Virus record (IMG/VR): IMGVR_UViG_3300027763_000265
Coordinates: 1 to 21,761 of that record
From: a virus
Reading direction: 5' to 3' (one strand)
DNA length: 21,761 nucleotides
This document shows, in pieces, positions 1-5,717 of this stretch; position 1 is the first letter of the stretch, and each line of letters begins with the position of its first letter. Both the position numbers and the translations under genes were made by a program. The notes below the pieces were generated by a model. The model saw only the letters and a list, made by a program, of their open reading frames with translations, searched no databases and was not told where the DNA came from.

Positions 1-2
1 GC

Positions 3-380
3 AAAGTTTTGATTCACAGCAATTTTACGTTGACCCACGGAATCAAGAACAGCACCAAAACAAATAAAAAACGATGGGTTCCTTTAAATGGCAAATGCCA
101 AGCAATCCTGAACGTACTACCGCAAGACGATCAGTACGTGTTCCCATGGGACCGTGTGGCGTTCCAGAGTTATTTCCGAAAAAAGCTCAAGCCACTGGCT
201 GACGTGGGCATTTTGTCCCATGCGTACCGACCTTATGACTGCCGCCACACTGCCATCAGTCGCTGGATCGAAGCAGGAATACCAGTGCCGCAAGTCGCAG
301 CATGGGCTGGCAATACAGCTGAAGTCATCTTTAAGCACTACTGCAACACGACCCAGGAATACGAGATGCCCGAACTGTAA
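3..380 (+). CDS. Tyrosine recombinase (phage integrase), C-terminal part, cut by window edge
   Basis: This is the catalytic end of a tyrosine site-specific recombinase that would integrate or excise phage DNA. The reading frame is open to the left edge, so the N-terminus lies outside; the TTG at 9 is not a real start. Visible active-site parts are the TKTNKKRWVPL segment (the beta-hairpin lysine region), YDCRHTAIS (second catalytic Arg, with Tyr where HxxR proteins have His), WAGN (Asn where many relatives have His) and KHYC with the nucleophilic Tyr. The Tyr and Asn variants occur in some integrase branches, so they do not by themselves mean inactivity. It points to a temperate phage or prophage; an att site is expected nearby but I could not identify one. 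Family assignment is firm, subfamily is not. Confidence 0.9.
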   Translation, partial: KVLIHSNFTLTHGIKNSTKTNKKRWVPLNGKCQAILNVLPQDDQYVFPWDRVAFQSYFRKKLKPLADVGILSHAYRPYDCRHTAISRWIEAGIPVPQVAAWAGNTAEVIFKHYCNTTQEYEMPEL

Positions 381-399
381 TAAACCGTAAATCCCGAAC

Positions 400-428
400 T
401 TGGCCGCTACCAAAAATTACAGTACACT
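400..428 (+). promoter_or_regulatory. Sigma-70-type promoter for the gene at 450
   Basis: A -35 like TTGGCC (400-405) is followed by a 17-base spacer and a -10 like TACACT (423-428). Transcription would start near 435, leaving a leader of about 15 bases before the ATG at 450. It sits in the only gap between the integrase and the following gene cluster, where a promoter is expected. Seen by eye only; no weight matrix was run. Confidence 0.55.
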
Positions 429-449
429 CTAAAAACAAACCAAGATCCA

Positions 450-767
450 ATGGCAACCCTTAAAGCACCAGTCGTCGCCTGCATTTGGAAGGTGGCAAAT
501 TTGGAACGAAATACCCAAGACGGGAAGGTGGTAACGGTTCATTACACAGTGGCCGCCACTGATGACACCTACGCCGCAAGTGCATACGGCAGTCTCGGTT
601 TGGATGGCGATGTGACCACTCCTTACGCTGAGCTGACCGAAGATCAAATTGTTGATTGGGTCAAAGAATCCTTTGGCGTTGAGAAGGTTGCCGAAATTGA
701 AGAGGCACTTCAATCACAACTTGACGAGCAACGCGCTCCCACCAAAGCCGCTGGCGTCCCCTGGTAA
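450..767 (+). CDS. DUF7936-like small phage protein
   Basis: A 105-residue soluble protein with no signal peptide or membrane segment. The middle (YAASAYGSLGLDG, then TPYAELTEDQIVDWVKESFG) and the tail (IEEALQSQLDEQRAPTKAAG) match my memory of a short protein family common in cyanophages and other marine phages, annotated as DUF7936 or 'similar to Synechococcus phage protein'. Its function is unknown; in T4-like cyanophages relatives lie among structural or small early genes. The ATG at 450 follows a good promoter, and the stop is 3 bases before the next ATG, so the two are probably co-transcribed. The family name is from memory and should be treated as probable. Confidence 0.8.
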   Translation: MATLKAPVVACIWKVANLERNTQDGKVVTVHYTVAATDDTYAASAYGSLGLDGDVTTPYAELTEDQIVDWVKESFGVEKVAEIEEALQSQLDEQRAPTKAAGVPW

Positions 768-770
768 GCC

Positions 771-908
771 ATGGCAGTACGTGCAAAGGCTGGTGCATCA
801 CACATCACCCACCAGCCGGGGGCGCCGAAGCTGACCAACCAAGGTCAAGGCAAAAGATCACGGCCAAACCACGGCCGAAAGAAGCGCCGTGGCCAAGGCA
901 AAGGCTGA
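771..908 (+). CDS. Small basic phage protein (45 aa)
   Basis: An ATG 3 bases after the preceding stop opens a 45-residue frame that ends at 908. The protein is rich in Lys, Arg, Gly and Gln, and its tail KKRRGQGKG and the centre KLTNQGQGKRS resemble a short 'RQGxGK...RGQGK' protein I know from T4-like cyanophages, whose role is unknown. The basic charge suggests binding to nucleic acid, but that is inference. The close spacing to the DUF7936-like gene supports a real co-transcribed gene rather than a chance frame. Confidence 0.55.
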   Translation: MAVRAKAGASHITHQPGAPKLTNQGQGKRSRPNHGRKKRRGQGKG

Positions 909-942
909 ACCTTGCTAAAATAAGGGCACCTAATAGCCTGCC

Positions 943-1185
943 GTGTCAACCCCTGAGCCACAACCAGGGTTTTGGCGCGGCGTGCGGCAGGAAGCATTGG
1001 CTGGCATTGTCGTGCTTGCAGTCGGCAGTGCTGGCGCTGGTATTTTCTACCTCTGCTACACCGTCCCAACCAAGCTAGACGACGTGCTAAGCAACCAGCA
1101 GTTGATCCAGAAAAAGCTTGGTGACGTTGAAGACAAGGTTATGGATCATGATGTCCGCTTGATCAAGCTGGAACTACGGCGCTAA
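943..1185 (+). CDS. Small membrane protein of the lysis region (holin-like or spanin-like candidate)
   Basis: An 80-residue protein from a GTG start. Residues about 18-40 (ALAGIVVLAVGSAGAGIFYL) form one clear membrane span, followed by a charged, heptad-like C-terminal segment (LSNQQLIQKKLGDVEDKV) that could form a coiled coil. This single-span plus coiled-coil plan occurs in phage holin-like proteins and in other small membrane proteins, so the position two genes upstream of a C39-like peptidase makes a lysis role plausible but not proven. I do not recognise the exact family. The start is the only reasonable one in frame before the span. Confidence 0.6.
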   Translation: MSTPEPQPGFWRGVRQEALAGIVVLAVGSAGAGIFYLCYTVPTKLDDVLSNQQLIQKKLGDVEDKVMDHDVRLIKLELRR

Positions 1186-1210
1186 GCTGGGCAAAACCAC
1201 CTTCCCAGTC

Positions 1211-1357
1211 ATGGAAGCCATCCTTGCTAATCCAATCTTTTGGATCGCTGTTGCAGCTGCATCTGAGATTATCGGTCTCAATCCCAAGTGGAAAGCTAAC
1301 AGCATTGTTCAGCTTGTGTTCCAGATCCTGGGGACGCTGAAGCCAAAAAAGGGCTGA
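1211..1357 (+). CDS. Small hydrophobic phage protein (48 aa)
   Basis: From ATG 1211 the frame encodes 48 residues: a hydrophobic stretch (NPIFWIAVAAASEIIGLNP) and a second amphipathic or hydrophobic part (IVQLVFQILGTLKPKKG). It resembles a short 'NPxFWxAVAAASEIIG...SNSVVQLxxQ' protein that I recall from picocyanobacterial phages, of unknown role. It probably sits in or on a membrane and, given its neighbours, may help lysis. The last codons contain a slippery run directly before the TGA, and a well-formed -1 frame continues beyond it, so this may be the short product of a frameshift gene. Confidence 0.65.
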   Translation: MEAILANPIFWIAVAAASEIIGLNPKWKANSIVQLVFQILGTLKPKKG

Positions 1358-1381
1358 TCTGGCAGTTTGATACGCGATCAG
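1345..1381 (+). promoter_or_regulatory. Candidate -1 ribosomal frameshift signal
   Basis: In the frame of the gene starting at 1211 the codons CCA AAA AAG GGC TGA contain the heptamer A AAA AAG (1345-1351) in the correct X XXY YYZ phase. This is the same heptamer used by E. coli dnaX. A slip by -1 leads into the open frame that ends at 1620. A 6-base perfect stem, CTGATC (1354-1359) with GATCAG (1376-1381), follows with a 16-base loop; its spacing of 2 bases from the heptamer is shorter than usual. A weak purine-rich GGGGA lies upstream at 1330-1334. Confidence 0.45.
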
Positions 1382-1620
1382 ATTTTGAGCGGGCACAACG
1401 GTACATCGAACGCAAGAAGTTTGAAACCACCTTGCCCGCCAAGATTGATGTTGCTGTAGCTGAGGCCGCAGCCGTCATTGATCGCGAGATTGAACGCCAG
1501 AAGCCAAAGCCGATTTACACCGAGCAGCCGGTTAACGACGAGCTGCAAACAGGCGACAGCCGCGACCTTGGCGGTGAGATGCGCATCCAATCACCCTGGA
1601 CAATAAATGACTGGCATTAA
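1354..1620 (+). CDS. Hypothetical protein, possibly the -1 frameshift extension of the gene at 1211
   Basis: The frame is open from 1300 and encodes a protein-like sequence (IWQFDTRSDFERAQRYIERK, then an acidic, Ala- and Glu-rich helix and a polar tail ending in INDWH). No ATG or GTG is present before position 1432; the only other starts are CTG at 1354 and TTG at 1432, and the TTG would discard a well-coded stretch. Either a rare CTG start overlapping the preceding stop is used, or ribosomes enter by -1 frameshifting at 1345-1351, giving a fusion of about 135 residues. The end overlaps the next gene's ATG at 1607 by 14 bases. I do not recognise a family. Boundaries of the 5' end are uncertain. 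Confidence 0.45.
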   Translation: MIWQFDTRSDFERAQRYIERKKFETTLPAKIDVAVAEAAAVIDREIERQKPKPIYTEQPVNDELQTGDSRDLGGEMRIQSPWTINDWH

Positions 1621-2290
1621 GCTGCTTGACCTTTGTAAGCATTACAAGGGTCTGCCGTACCAGATGGCGGCAATCTCCGAACTGGAAGAGGCCATCAACA
1701 AGGCCAACCCGCACATCCTTGGCCGCGAGCAAGCGTGGTTCAAGACCTGGAGCCAGGTTGGTAAGCAGGCATCAGCCAACCCACTGCCTACGCCGTACCA
1801 GAGCCAGCGGGACAACTACCGCGACGCATGGCGGACATGCTTCAGCTCAAGCTGCGCCATGTTGCTGATGACGCTCAAACCGGGTGTAATCCACTCAGAT
1901 GATGAGTACATCAAGACCGTGTTCACCATCGGGGACACGACCAACTCAACGGTGCAGATCAAGGCGTTACAGCATTACGGTGTTTCAGCGCGTTTCAAGA
2001 CCAATGGCAATCGTGCCTTAGTACAGCAGCAGATTGACGCAGGTAAGCCGGTGCCGGTGGGTTTCCTGCACCATGGCACGGCCAACGCACCATCCGGTGG
2101 CGGCCACTGGCTTTGCATCATTGGGTACGACGCCACTGGCTACATCGTCCACGACCCATGGGGCGCTATGAACGTTGCAACCGGCGAGTACGGCAGCACT
2201 TTTGGTGCCAAGCAGCACTACGACTACAAGACCTTCGAGCCACGTTGGATGGTCGATGGACCCAGCTCAGGATGGTGCATCGTGGCTTAG
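1607..2290 (+). CDS. C39-like papain-fold peptidase, candidate endolysin
   Basis: A 227-residue protein whose C-terminal two thirds look like a Peptidase_C39_2 domain: PYQSQRDN (oxyanion Gln near 67), TCFSSSCAMLL with the likely catalytic Cys78, GGGHWLCIIGYD with His167 and VHDPWG with Asp183. Such domains serve as phage endolysins or virion-associated enzymes that cut peptide cross-links of peptidoglycan. The first 60 residues form a helical region of unknown fold that may bind the cell wall. There is no signal peptide, so release would need a holin, and small membrane-protein genes lie just upstream. The role as lysin is inferred from domain and position; a maturation protease is the alternative. 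The ATG at 1607 overlaps the upstream frame by 14 bases. Confidence 0.8.
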   Translation: MTGIKLLDLCKHYKGLPYQMAAISELEEAINKANPHILGREQAWFKTWSQVGKQASANPLPTPYQSQRDNYRDAWRTCFSSSCAMLLMTLKPGVIHSDDEYIKTVFTIGDTTNSTVQIKALQHYGVSARFKTNGNRALVQQQIDAGKPVPVGFLHHGTANAPSGGGHWLCIIGYDATGYIVHDPWGAMNVATGEYGSTFGAKQHYDYKTFEPRWMVDGPSSGWCIVA

Positions 2291-2315
2291 GCTGCGGTGC
2301 GCTTAATTTTTATCA

Positions 2316-2831
2316 GTGCTGATTCCTGACCACGAGATCCGCCGCCTCTGCCAAATGCGGGAAATGGTGTCACCTTACGTTGAGGCGCACCTGAACCCAG
2401 CATCACTGGATGTAACGCTGGGTGATCGAATCATGATTGAAGTCACCGGCACCCGTGAGCTGGAGATTACCGGCATCCATAACTACAGCGAGGAGCAGCC
2501 GTACTGGATCAAGCCGGGTGAATTCTTCCTTGCTGAAACCAGGGAAATCTTCCACCTGCCTGATTACGTCGGTGCCCAGTTTGTATTGAAGTCGAGCCGC
2601 GCCCGTGATGGTTGGGACCACGCCGAGGCTGGCTGGTGTGATCCAGGTTGGTATGGGTCACGGCTGACCATGGAACTGAAGAACAGCAGGCGATTGAATG
2701 CGCTGCCAATCTGGCCTGGGATGCGGATTGGACAGATGAAATTCATCTTGGTGTCAGGCACACCAGAACGCACATACGCCCAAACTGGCCGCTACAACGC
2801 TGATCTCGGCGTCACGGCGAGCAAAGGTTGA
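2316..2831 (+). CDS. dcd: dCTP deaminase family protein (Dcd/DUT-like)
   Basis: A 171-residue protein from a GTG start, 25 bases after the lysin gene. It carries the family's landmarks: NPASLDVTLGD (27-37), KSSRARDGW (92-100), AGWCDPGWYG (105-114), TMELKN with Glu120 at the place of the catalytic Glu of E. coli Dcd (Glu138), PIWPGMRIGQMKF (131-143) and a C-terminal GRYNADLGVTASK that resembles the nucleotide lid. The likely reaction is deamination of dCTP to dUTP, feeding dTTP synthesis for phage DNA, or dUTP hydrolysis, as the two activities share this fold. It is somewhat shorter than bacterial Dcd (about 190). Its position beside lysis genes rather than replication genes is odd. Confidence 0.88.
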   Translation: MLIPDHEIRRLCQMREMVSPYVEAHLNPASLDVTLGDRIMIEVTGTRELEITGIHNYSEEQPYWIKPGEFFLAETREIFHLPDYVGAQFVLKSSRARDGWDHAEAGWCDPGWYGSRLTMELKNSRRLNALPIWPGMRIGQMKFILVSGTPERTYAQTGRYNADLGVTASKG

Positions 2832-2837
2832 AGTAAA

Positions 2838-3071
2838 TCATTGCGCATCCAGCTCGTCGGCGATGGCTAAAAGCTCTTCGCGGATGGTGCGGCGCTCACT
2901 CCAGATGCCCTTAAGCATGTCGGGATCGTCTTGCTCTGACTCGGGAGCTTCTGGCGCGACTTCATCAGCAGCAGCACGAAGAACGGCGGCAAGTACTGGA
3001 CCAATTAGGTCATCGTCAGTGCTGTAATACGCCTTACGCACTGCCCGCGCGGTGGGGGAGAGGTTAGTCAT
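2838..3071 (-). CDS. Hypothetical acidic protein (77 aa)
   Basis: A 77-residue acidic protein with N-terminal LSPTARAVRKAYYSTDD and a Glu/Asp/Ala-rich helical remainder ending in LLAIADELDAQ. I do not recognise a named family, although short proteins with the 'TARAVRxA' opening are frequent in phage early regions. The ATG at 3071 overlaps the stop of the upstream gene in an ATGA arrangement, which fixes the start and suggests coupled translation. It is the last gene of this minus-strand group and ends 6 bases from the converging dCTP-deaminase gene, with no clear terminator in between. Confidence 0.65.
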   Translation of the reverse strand: MTNLSPTARAVRKAYYSTDDDLIGPVLAAVLRAAADEVAPEAPESEQDDPDMLKGIWSERRTIREELLAIADELDAQ

Positions 3072-3238
3072 TTGCTATTTGCGAATTGCCTATAGATCAA
3101 ACCAGGCGCTTCTGCGGGGTCGTACAACTCAATCATTGAGTAGTTGTCAAAGCCGTTTTGTTCAGCAAAGACCGTGGCGGCAATGTGGGTCGTAAATGGA
3201 CCTACCTGGATGGCATCGATCAAAAGTGCGTAGGTCAT
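3068..3238 (-). CDS. Hypothetical protein (56 aa)
   Basis: I chose the ATG at 3238, giving MTYALLIDAIQVGPFTTHIA and 56 residues, because it begins 2 bases after the upstream gene's stop; a longer frame to 3289 would run into that gene. The C-terminal part is polar (NYSMIELYDPAEAPGLIYRQ). No motif or membrane span is seen. It is the middle member of a three-gene chain, and its stop overlaps the next ATG (ATGA). Function unknown. Confidence 0.6.
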   Translation of the reverse strand: MTYALLIDAIQVGPFTTHIAATVFAEQNGFDNYSMIELYDPAEAPGLIYRQFANSK

Positions 3239-3240
3239 GG

Positions 3241-3420
3241 TTAGTCGATCCAGCTGCTGATTGCTTTGACCATGCAGAAGCCTGCCCATGCGCCTTTGTC
3301 TGAGATTAGGTCAGCAAGGCGCTGGAAGTCTTCTTCTTTGATCTTGTCCCAGCCAGTTTTTGGTGCGATGTAGCGATTGATTAGATCCTCAGCGAGGCAT
3401 TCGCAGCGGTAGTAGGTCAT
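3241..3420 (-). CDS. Hypothetical protein (59 aa)
   Basis: The ATG at 3420 gives a 59-residue protein (MTYYRCECLAEDLINRYIAP at the start, SDKGAWAGFCMVKAISSWID at the end). A longer frame from a GTG at 3447 is unlikely, because that GTG lies inside the terminator-like hairpin at 3442-3457. The protein is soluble and has no recognised domain. It is the first gene after the hairpin, so its expression would depend on read-through or on a promoter I cannot see. Confidence 0.6.
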   Translation of the reverse strand: MTYYRCECLAEDLINRYIAPKTGWDKIKEEDFQRLADLISDKGAWAGFCMVKAISSWID

Positions 3421-3437
3421 TTGATTAGGTGGTAATG

Positions 3438-3457
3438 AAAAGGGCACCGAAGTGCCC
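3438..3457 (-). terminator. Intrinsic terminator-like hairpin with UUCG loop
   Basis: Read on the minus strand, GGGCAC pairs with GTGCCC around a TTCG loop (3442-3457) and is followed by TTTT (3441-3438) and then CATT. The stem is perfect and the tetraloop is an unusually stable one, but the T-run is short, so termination may be partial. It lies 8 bases after the stop of the small membrane-protein gene and before three further genes of the same direction. Confidence 0.6.
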
Positions 3458-3465
3458 CGTGGTTG

Positions 3466-3624
3466 TTAGGCGCCAAATGCAAGCAGCACGGTGAGGATGC
3501 CAACGATGGTCCAGAGGATCAACTGGCGTTCCTTGAGATCGTTGATCTGCTCGGCTTGGGTGTCGATCATCTCGCAGGATGCGTCGATGATGTCGGCCTT
3601 GGTGGAAGCGTGTGTGATGTTCAT
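3466..3624 (-). CDS. Small C-terminally anchored membrane protein (52 aa)
   Basis: The ATG at 3624 gives 52 residues. The first part is polar (MNITHASTKADIIDASCEMI, then a charged DTQAEQINDLKERQ helix), and the last 18 residues (LILWTIVGILTVLLAFGA) are one membrane span, so the protein is probably tail-anchored with its N-terminus in the cytoplasm. The longer frame to 3699 would translate through the promoter and hairpin and is rejected. It lies directly behind a strong-looking promoter with a structured leader and before a terminator, so it may be expressed as a one-gene unit. Function unknown; a role at the host membrane early in infection is a guess. Confidence 0.65.
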   Translation of the reverse strand: MNITHASTKADIIDASCEMIDTQAEQINDLKERQLILWTIVGILTVLLAFGA

Positions 3625-3699
3625 TGGATTTGATTTGATTTGATTGCGGGAGTTGCCTCCCGTAGGAACAGAATACACCGCAGACGGTGCGTCTGGCAA
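3625..3699 (-). promoter_or_regulatory. Promoter with 5'-end hairpin and CAAAT-repeat leader, copy 1
   Basis: On the minus strand TTGCCA (3699-3694), an 18-base spacer and TATTCT (3675-3670) form a promoter. The predicted start, near 3663, falls at a perfect hairpin CGGGAG-GCAA-CTCCCG (3662-3647) with a GNRA-type loop. It is followed by a repeat leader of CAAAT units ending in CCAATG, with the start codon at 3624. The same order of parts occurs at 6713-6785. No Shine-Dalgarno site is evident in the leader. Confidence 0.6.
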
Positions 3700-3761
3700 T
3701 GCTGTTGCATTTCTTTACGTTTGCCCGCGCTAGCTAGGCTGGTAGCAGCGGCAACTGCTCC

Positions 3762-3992
3762 GTGCAGCCATACCTATTCGAGATCACTGCCAAGGTGGTG
3801 ATTCGCTCGGATAGCGAACCGGAGGAGTTGCCAGCGGACGTGTACGCACGAATCTCTGAGTTCATAGGGAACGAAGAGGATCTGCTGTCGCTTGACATCG
3901 AAATGTTCCCCCTACCAGATGCCAACAGTGGATCATCAGATCGATGGAACGACGCTGATACCGAGGAAGGAGGCGAAGCGGCGGTGGCGTGA
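3762..3992 (+). CDS. Hypothetical acidic phage protein (76 aa)
   Basis: From a GTG start this plus-strand frame gives 76 residues: a strand-rich beginning (MQPYLFEITAKVVIRSDSEP) and a very acidic, disordered-looking C-terminus (about 20 Asp and Glu in total). The opening resembles short phage proteins of the 'FEVTxxVxIxAdSeeeA' kind, without a known function. The last 74 bases overlap the HNH gene in another frame. Together the two form the only plus-strand pair within a minus-strand block. Start choice is uncertain; confidence comes mainly from the coherent protein sequence. Confidence 0.5.
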   Translation: MQPYLFEITAKVVIRSDSEPEELPADVYARISEFIGNEEDLLSLDIEMFPLPDANSGSSDRWNDADTEEGGEAAVA

Positions 3993-4239
3993 TGCAGTGT
4001 TATTACGAAGTGATTACTGTTGCTCGTACTGCAACGAGCAGCTAGGACCTCGTAGCGCCACGCTTGACCACATCATCCCCAAGGTGCTTGGTGGGTTAAC
4101 CGTACCAGAAAACCTCTGCGGTGCCTGCATTACATGCAATGGCAGCAAGGGGCACCGTGATTGGCGCGACTGGTTCCGTGCTCAACCGTTCTACAACTTG
4201 ACCCGCGAAGAAGCTATTGACTCTTGGCTTACTCAGTAA
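3919..4239 (+). CDS. HNH endonuclease (106 aa)
   Basis: I chose ATG 3919, giving 106 residues; a TTG at 3892 would add nine. The protein has the HNH fold's signs: a zinc knuckle CSYC (35-38) and ACITC with Cys70/Cys73, the catalytic DHIIPKVLGG (Asp50, His51), ENL (Asn65) and NGSKGHRDW. HNH proteins nick or cut double-stranded DNA; free-standing ones in phages may be homing endonucleases or help the terminase. Here the gene is far from the terminase and stands alone on the plus strand within opposite-strand early genes, which fits a mobile homing-type gene better. It starts inside the preceding gene and ends 7 bases into the converging gene. Confidence 0.85.
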   Translation: MPTVDHQIDGTTLIPRKEAKRRWRDAVLLRSDYCCSYCNEQLGPRSATLDHIIPKVLGGLTVPENLCGACITCNGSKGHRDWRDWFRAQPFYNLTREEAIDSWLTQ

Positions 4240-4403
4240 TACTGCACGTAAATCTCGGCCTGCCACAGGTCGTTGGTGTACCGGCAAAGCGCACCGTTCT
4301 GGCCGCAGGCCCGATACACAGGCTCTTCGCCAAAACTGTGGTCTAACAGTTCAATCCAGCGACCAGGACCGCGATCCATCCGATCTAGCACTTTCCTTTC
4401 CAT
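4233..4403 (-). CDS. Hypothetical protein (56 aa), last gene of early operon
   Basis: The ATG at 4403 gives 56 residues, MERKVLDRMDRGPGRWIELL at the start and a Cys-containing middle (YRACGQNGALCRYTNDLWQ). It overlaps the end of the upstream gene by 53 bases in another frame; the internal ATG at 4379 would cut the overlap to 29. The sequence looks like a real compact protein, with aromatic residues and balanced charge, but I know no family. It converges on the HNH gene with a 7-base tail overlap and no terminator between them. Confidence 0.5.
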   Translation of the reverse strand: MERKVLDRMDRGPGRWIELLDHSFGEEPVYRACGQNGALCRYTNDLWQAEIYVQYY

Positions 4404-4731
4404 CGTCGTACAACCCGCAGCGTGCGGCAAAGCGCCCCCCATTCTGCCGTGCCTCGGGGAACCCAAGACTGCATTCGTTGCCGCGTGGTAACCAATGGAT
4501 ACAAGACCAGCACTTAGCTTTTCCATGAAATTCGGATTCAATTTCTTCAATTGGTTGGTTTTTGCGTAACGCCAAATAGTGGTACTGCGCACGGATGTAC
4601 GCCTCTCGCACGTCTGGCGTACAGAGATCAATAATTGTTTCAGCGCGGCCTGGCAGGCGAATTTTGGCACGCCAGTTGTCGGACAACCTCAAGCGTTCAA
4701 CAATTACCCTGCCGCTGTAGAGAACGATCAT
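4351..4731 (-). CDS. Protein with four-Cys zinc-binding-like motif (126 aa)
   Basis: A 126-residue protein. The first half is a mixed strand/helix region (VIVERLRLSDNWRAKIRLPG, then REAYIRAQYHYLALRKNQP). The second half has a four-Cys pattern: CWSC (74, 77), NECSLGFPEA (Cys87) and FAARC (Cys105). A closely similar pattern is found in the protein at 5883-6176, which suggests one shared metal-binding module. A role in binding nucleic acid or protein is inferred. The ATG at 4731 overlaps the stop of the upstream gene (ATGA), so the start is well supported. The last about 18 residues are Ser- and Asp-rich and overlap the next gene. Confidence 0.65.
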   Translation of the reverse strand: MIVLYSGRVIVERLRLSDNWRAKIRLPGRAETIIDLCTPDVREAYIRAQYHYLALRKNQPIEEIESEFHGKAKCWSCIHWLPRGNECSLGFPEARQNGGRFAARCGLYDDGKESARSDGSRSWSLD

Positions 4732-4964
4732 TCGCTTTCTCCATACGCTGGCTCGTGGTAAAGCCGCTCCAGTTGCATCGACAGCGGTTCTGGTTCCTCG
4801 GCCAGCTCCTGCATGATTGCGTCAACCTGCTTGTCCGTTGCGTCTTGCACAACGTACATGTGGTTAAAGCTGTGGTGCTTGACCGCAACAAAGCCAACCC
4901 GTGGACTAGACAGTAGAAAACGCACGGCGCAATTTTCAAGCCAGTTCAGGAATGGTGCGCTCAT
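4728..4964 (-). CDS. Hypothetical protein (78 aa)
   Basis: I chose the ATG at 4964 because it overlaps the stop of the DUF3310 gene in an ATGA arrangement; the frame continues upstream to 5042 but that would overlap more. The 78-residue protein starts MSAPFLNWLENCAVRFLLSS and has a strand-rich centre (VGFVAVKHHSFNHMYVVQDA) and an acidic helical tail (QVDAIMQELAEEPEPLSMQ). No motif is recognised and no membrane span is convincing. It is part of a chain of coupled early genes. Confidence 0.6.
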   Translation of the reverse strand: MSAPFLNWLENCAVRFLLSSPRVGFVAVKHHSFNHMYVVQDATDKQVDAIMQELAEEPEPLSMQLERLYHEPAYGESE

Positions 4965-5182
4965 GGTTTCAGTTTGGTAATAAGTCGATCGAGATACCAC
5001 TGTGCTTTGGCTGCATTGACGACTGAATCGCCCTTGTCCCACATGCGCAAAATGTAACGCAGGATGTGACCTTGGCAGTTGCCCAACACTGGGTCAGGCG
5101 CACGCAAGATGGCGGCCTCAATCACGTCGATGGCTTCCACCAGCCCGTGTTGATAGTAATCAGGGTTGATCTGATCAGTCAT
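4961..5182 (-). CDS. DUF3310 protein (phage nucleotide-kinase-like, T7 gp1.7 type)
   Basis: A 73-residue protein with the DUF3310 hallmarks: INPDYYQHGLVEAIDVIEA near the start, GHILRYILRMWDKGD in the middle and AKAQWYLDRLI at the end. The domain occurs alone or within T7 gp1.7, a nucleotide kinase, and is common in podo- and siphoviruses; the exact activity of short stand-alone versions is unclear. Its length fits the single domain. The gene overlaps the upstream gene's end by 8 bases and the next gene's ATG by 4, so it is embedded in the early operon. The link to nucleotide supply for phage DNA synthesis is inference. Confidence 0.88.
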   Translation of the reverse strand: MTDQINPDYYQHGLVEAIDVIEAAILRAPDPVLGNCQGHILRYILRMWDKGDSVVNAAKAQWYLDRLITKLKP

Positions 5183-5423
5183 TAGCGTCTAGCTCCAACT
5201 TGATCGCAGCTTGGAAATAACCGGCAATCTTCATCCGAGCAAACACAGTGCCGCCATCTGCGGTGGTTTTATCTTCAACCCGTGCGTACTGATACCGCGC
5301 TTCCTCAAGGGCAGCCATGGTCTCAATGTTCAGAGTATCTAGCTCTGCGTTGCTAAGGGTTTTGATGTCCTCAAGCAGGAAGTTGCGGCCAAGAAGATAG
5401 GACTTAAAAAACGGTTCATTCAT
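5175..5423 (-). CDS. Hypothetical protein (82 aa)
   Basis: An 82-residue, mostly helical protein (KTLSNAELDTLNIETMAALE in the middle, KIAGYFQAAIKLELDAND at the end). The ATG at 5423 follows a 30-base gap after the upstream gene, one of the few gaps in this operon. I see no motif. It overlaps the DUF3310 gene by 8 bases. The name of any family is unknown to me. Confidence 0.65.
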   Translation of the reverse strand: MNEPFFKSYLLGRNFLLEDIKTLSNAELDTLNIETMAALEEARYQYARVEDKTTADGGTVFARMKIAGYFQAAIKLELDAND

Positions 5424-5453
5424 GTTGATTTTGTGGATACCTGAAGCAGTGTA

Positions 5454-5717
5454 CTAGGCCCATTTGCCCAGGATGTAGCGGCGGACAACCTGGATAGCCT
5501 GCTGAGCGTGCTTCTCGACCAGCACCGACTGGGTGTCGCTCATGGCAAGGCACACAGCATTGAAAAGCTCCTCATACTCGACATCCCGCGTGTTACCCGC
5601 AAGGTCGTGGGCAAACTCGTCCCACAGCCCTGTGTAGGTGTTACAAGTGCGACCACTGCGTGCATAGAGCGCTTCCATCATTTGGTGGCGGCGGTTGTCT
5701 GGGTCGGCTTGCTTCAT
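5454..5717 (-). CDS. Hypothetical protein (87 aa)
   Basis: The ATG at 5717 overlaps the upstream gene's stop (ATGA) and gives 87 residues, so I prefer it to the longer frame from 5753. The sequence is helical and polar: DNRRHQMMEALYARSGR, TYTGLWDEFAHDLAG, then a C-terminal helix (HAQQAIQVVRRYILGKWA). No motif or family is recognised. It belongs to the long minus-strand operon. Confidence 0.65.
   Translation of the reverse strand: MKQADPDNRRHQMMEALYARSGRTCNTYTGLWDEFAHDLAGNTRDVEYEELFNAVCLAMSDTQSVLVEKHAQQAIQVVRRYILGKWA

Noticed and set aside
3421-3447. Longer start (GTG 3447) for the gene ending at 3241
   Set aside because: The GTG lies in the terminator-like hairpin; ATG 3420 is better.
3700-3761. 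Plus-strand promoter for the gene at 3762
   Set aside because: TTTACG and TAGGCT are only 15 bases apart and weak; not listed.
4404-4670. Long N-terminal extension of the gene ending at 4233
   Set aside because: It would overlap almost the whole four-Cys protein gene in another frame and has an unnatural composition; the ATG at 4403 is preferred.
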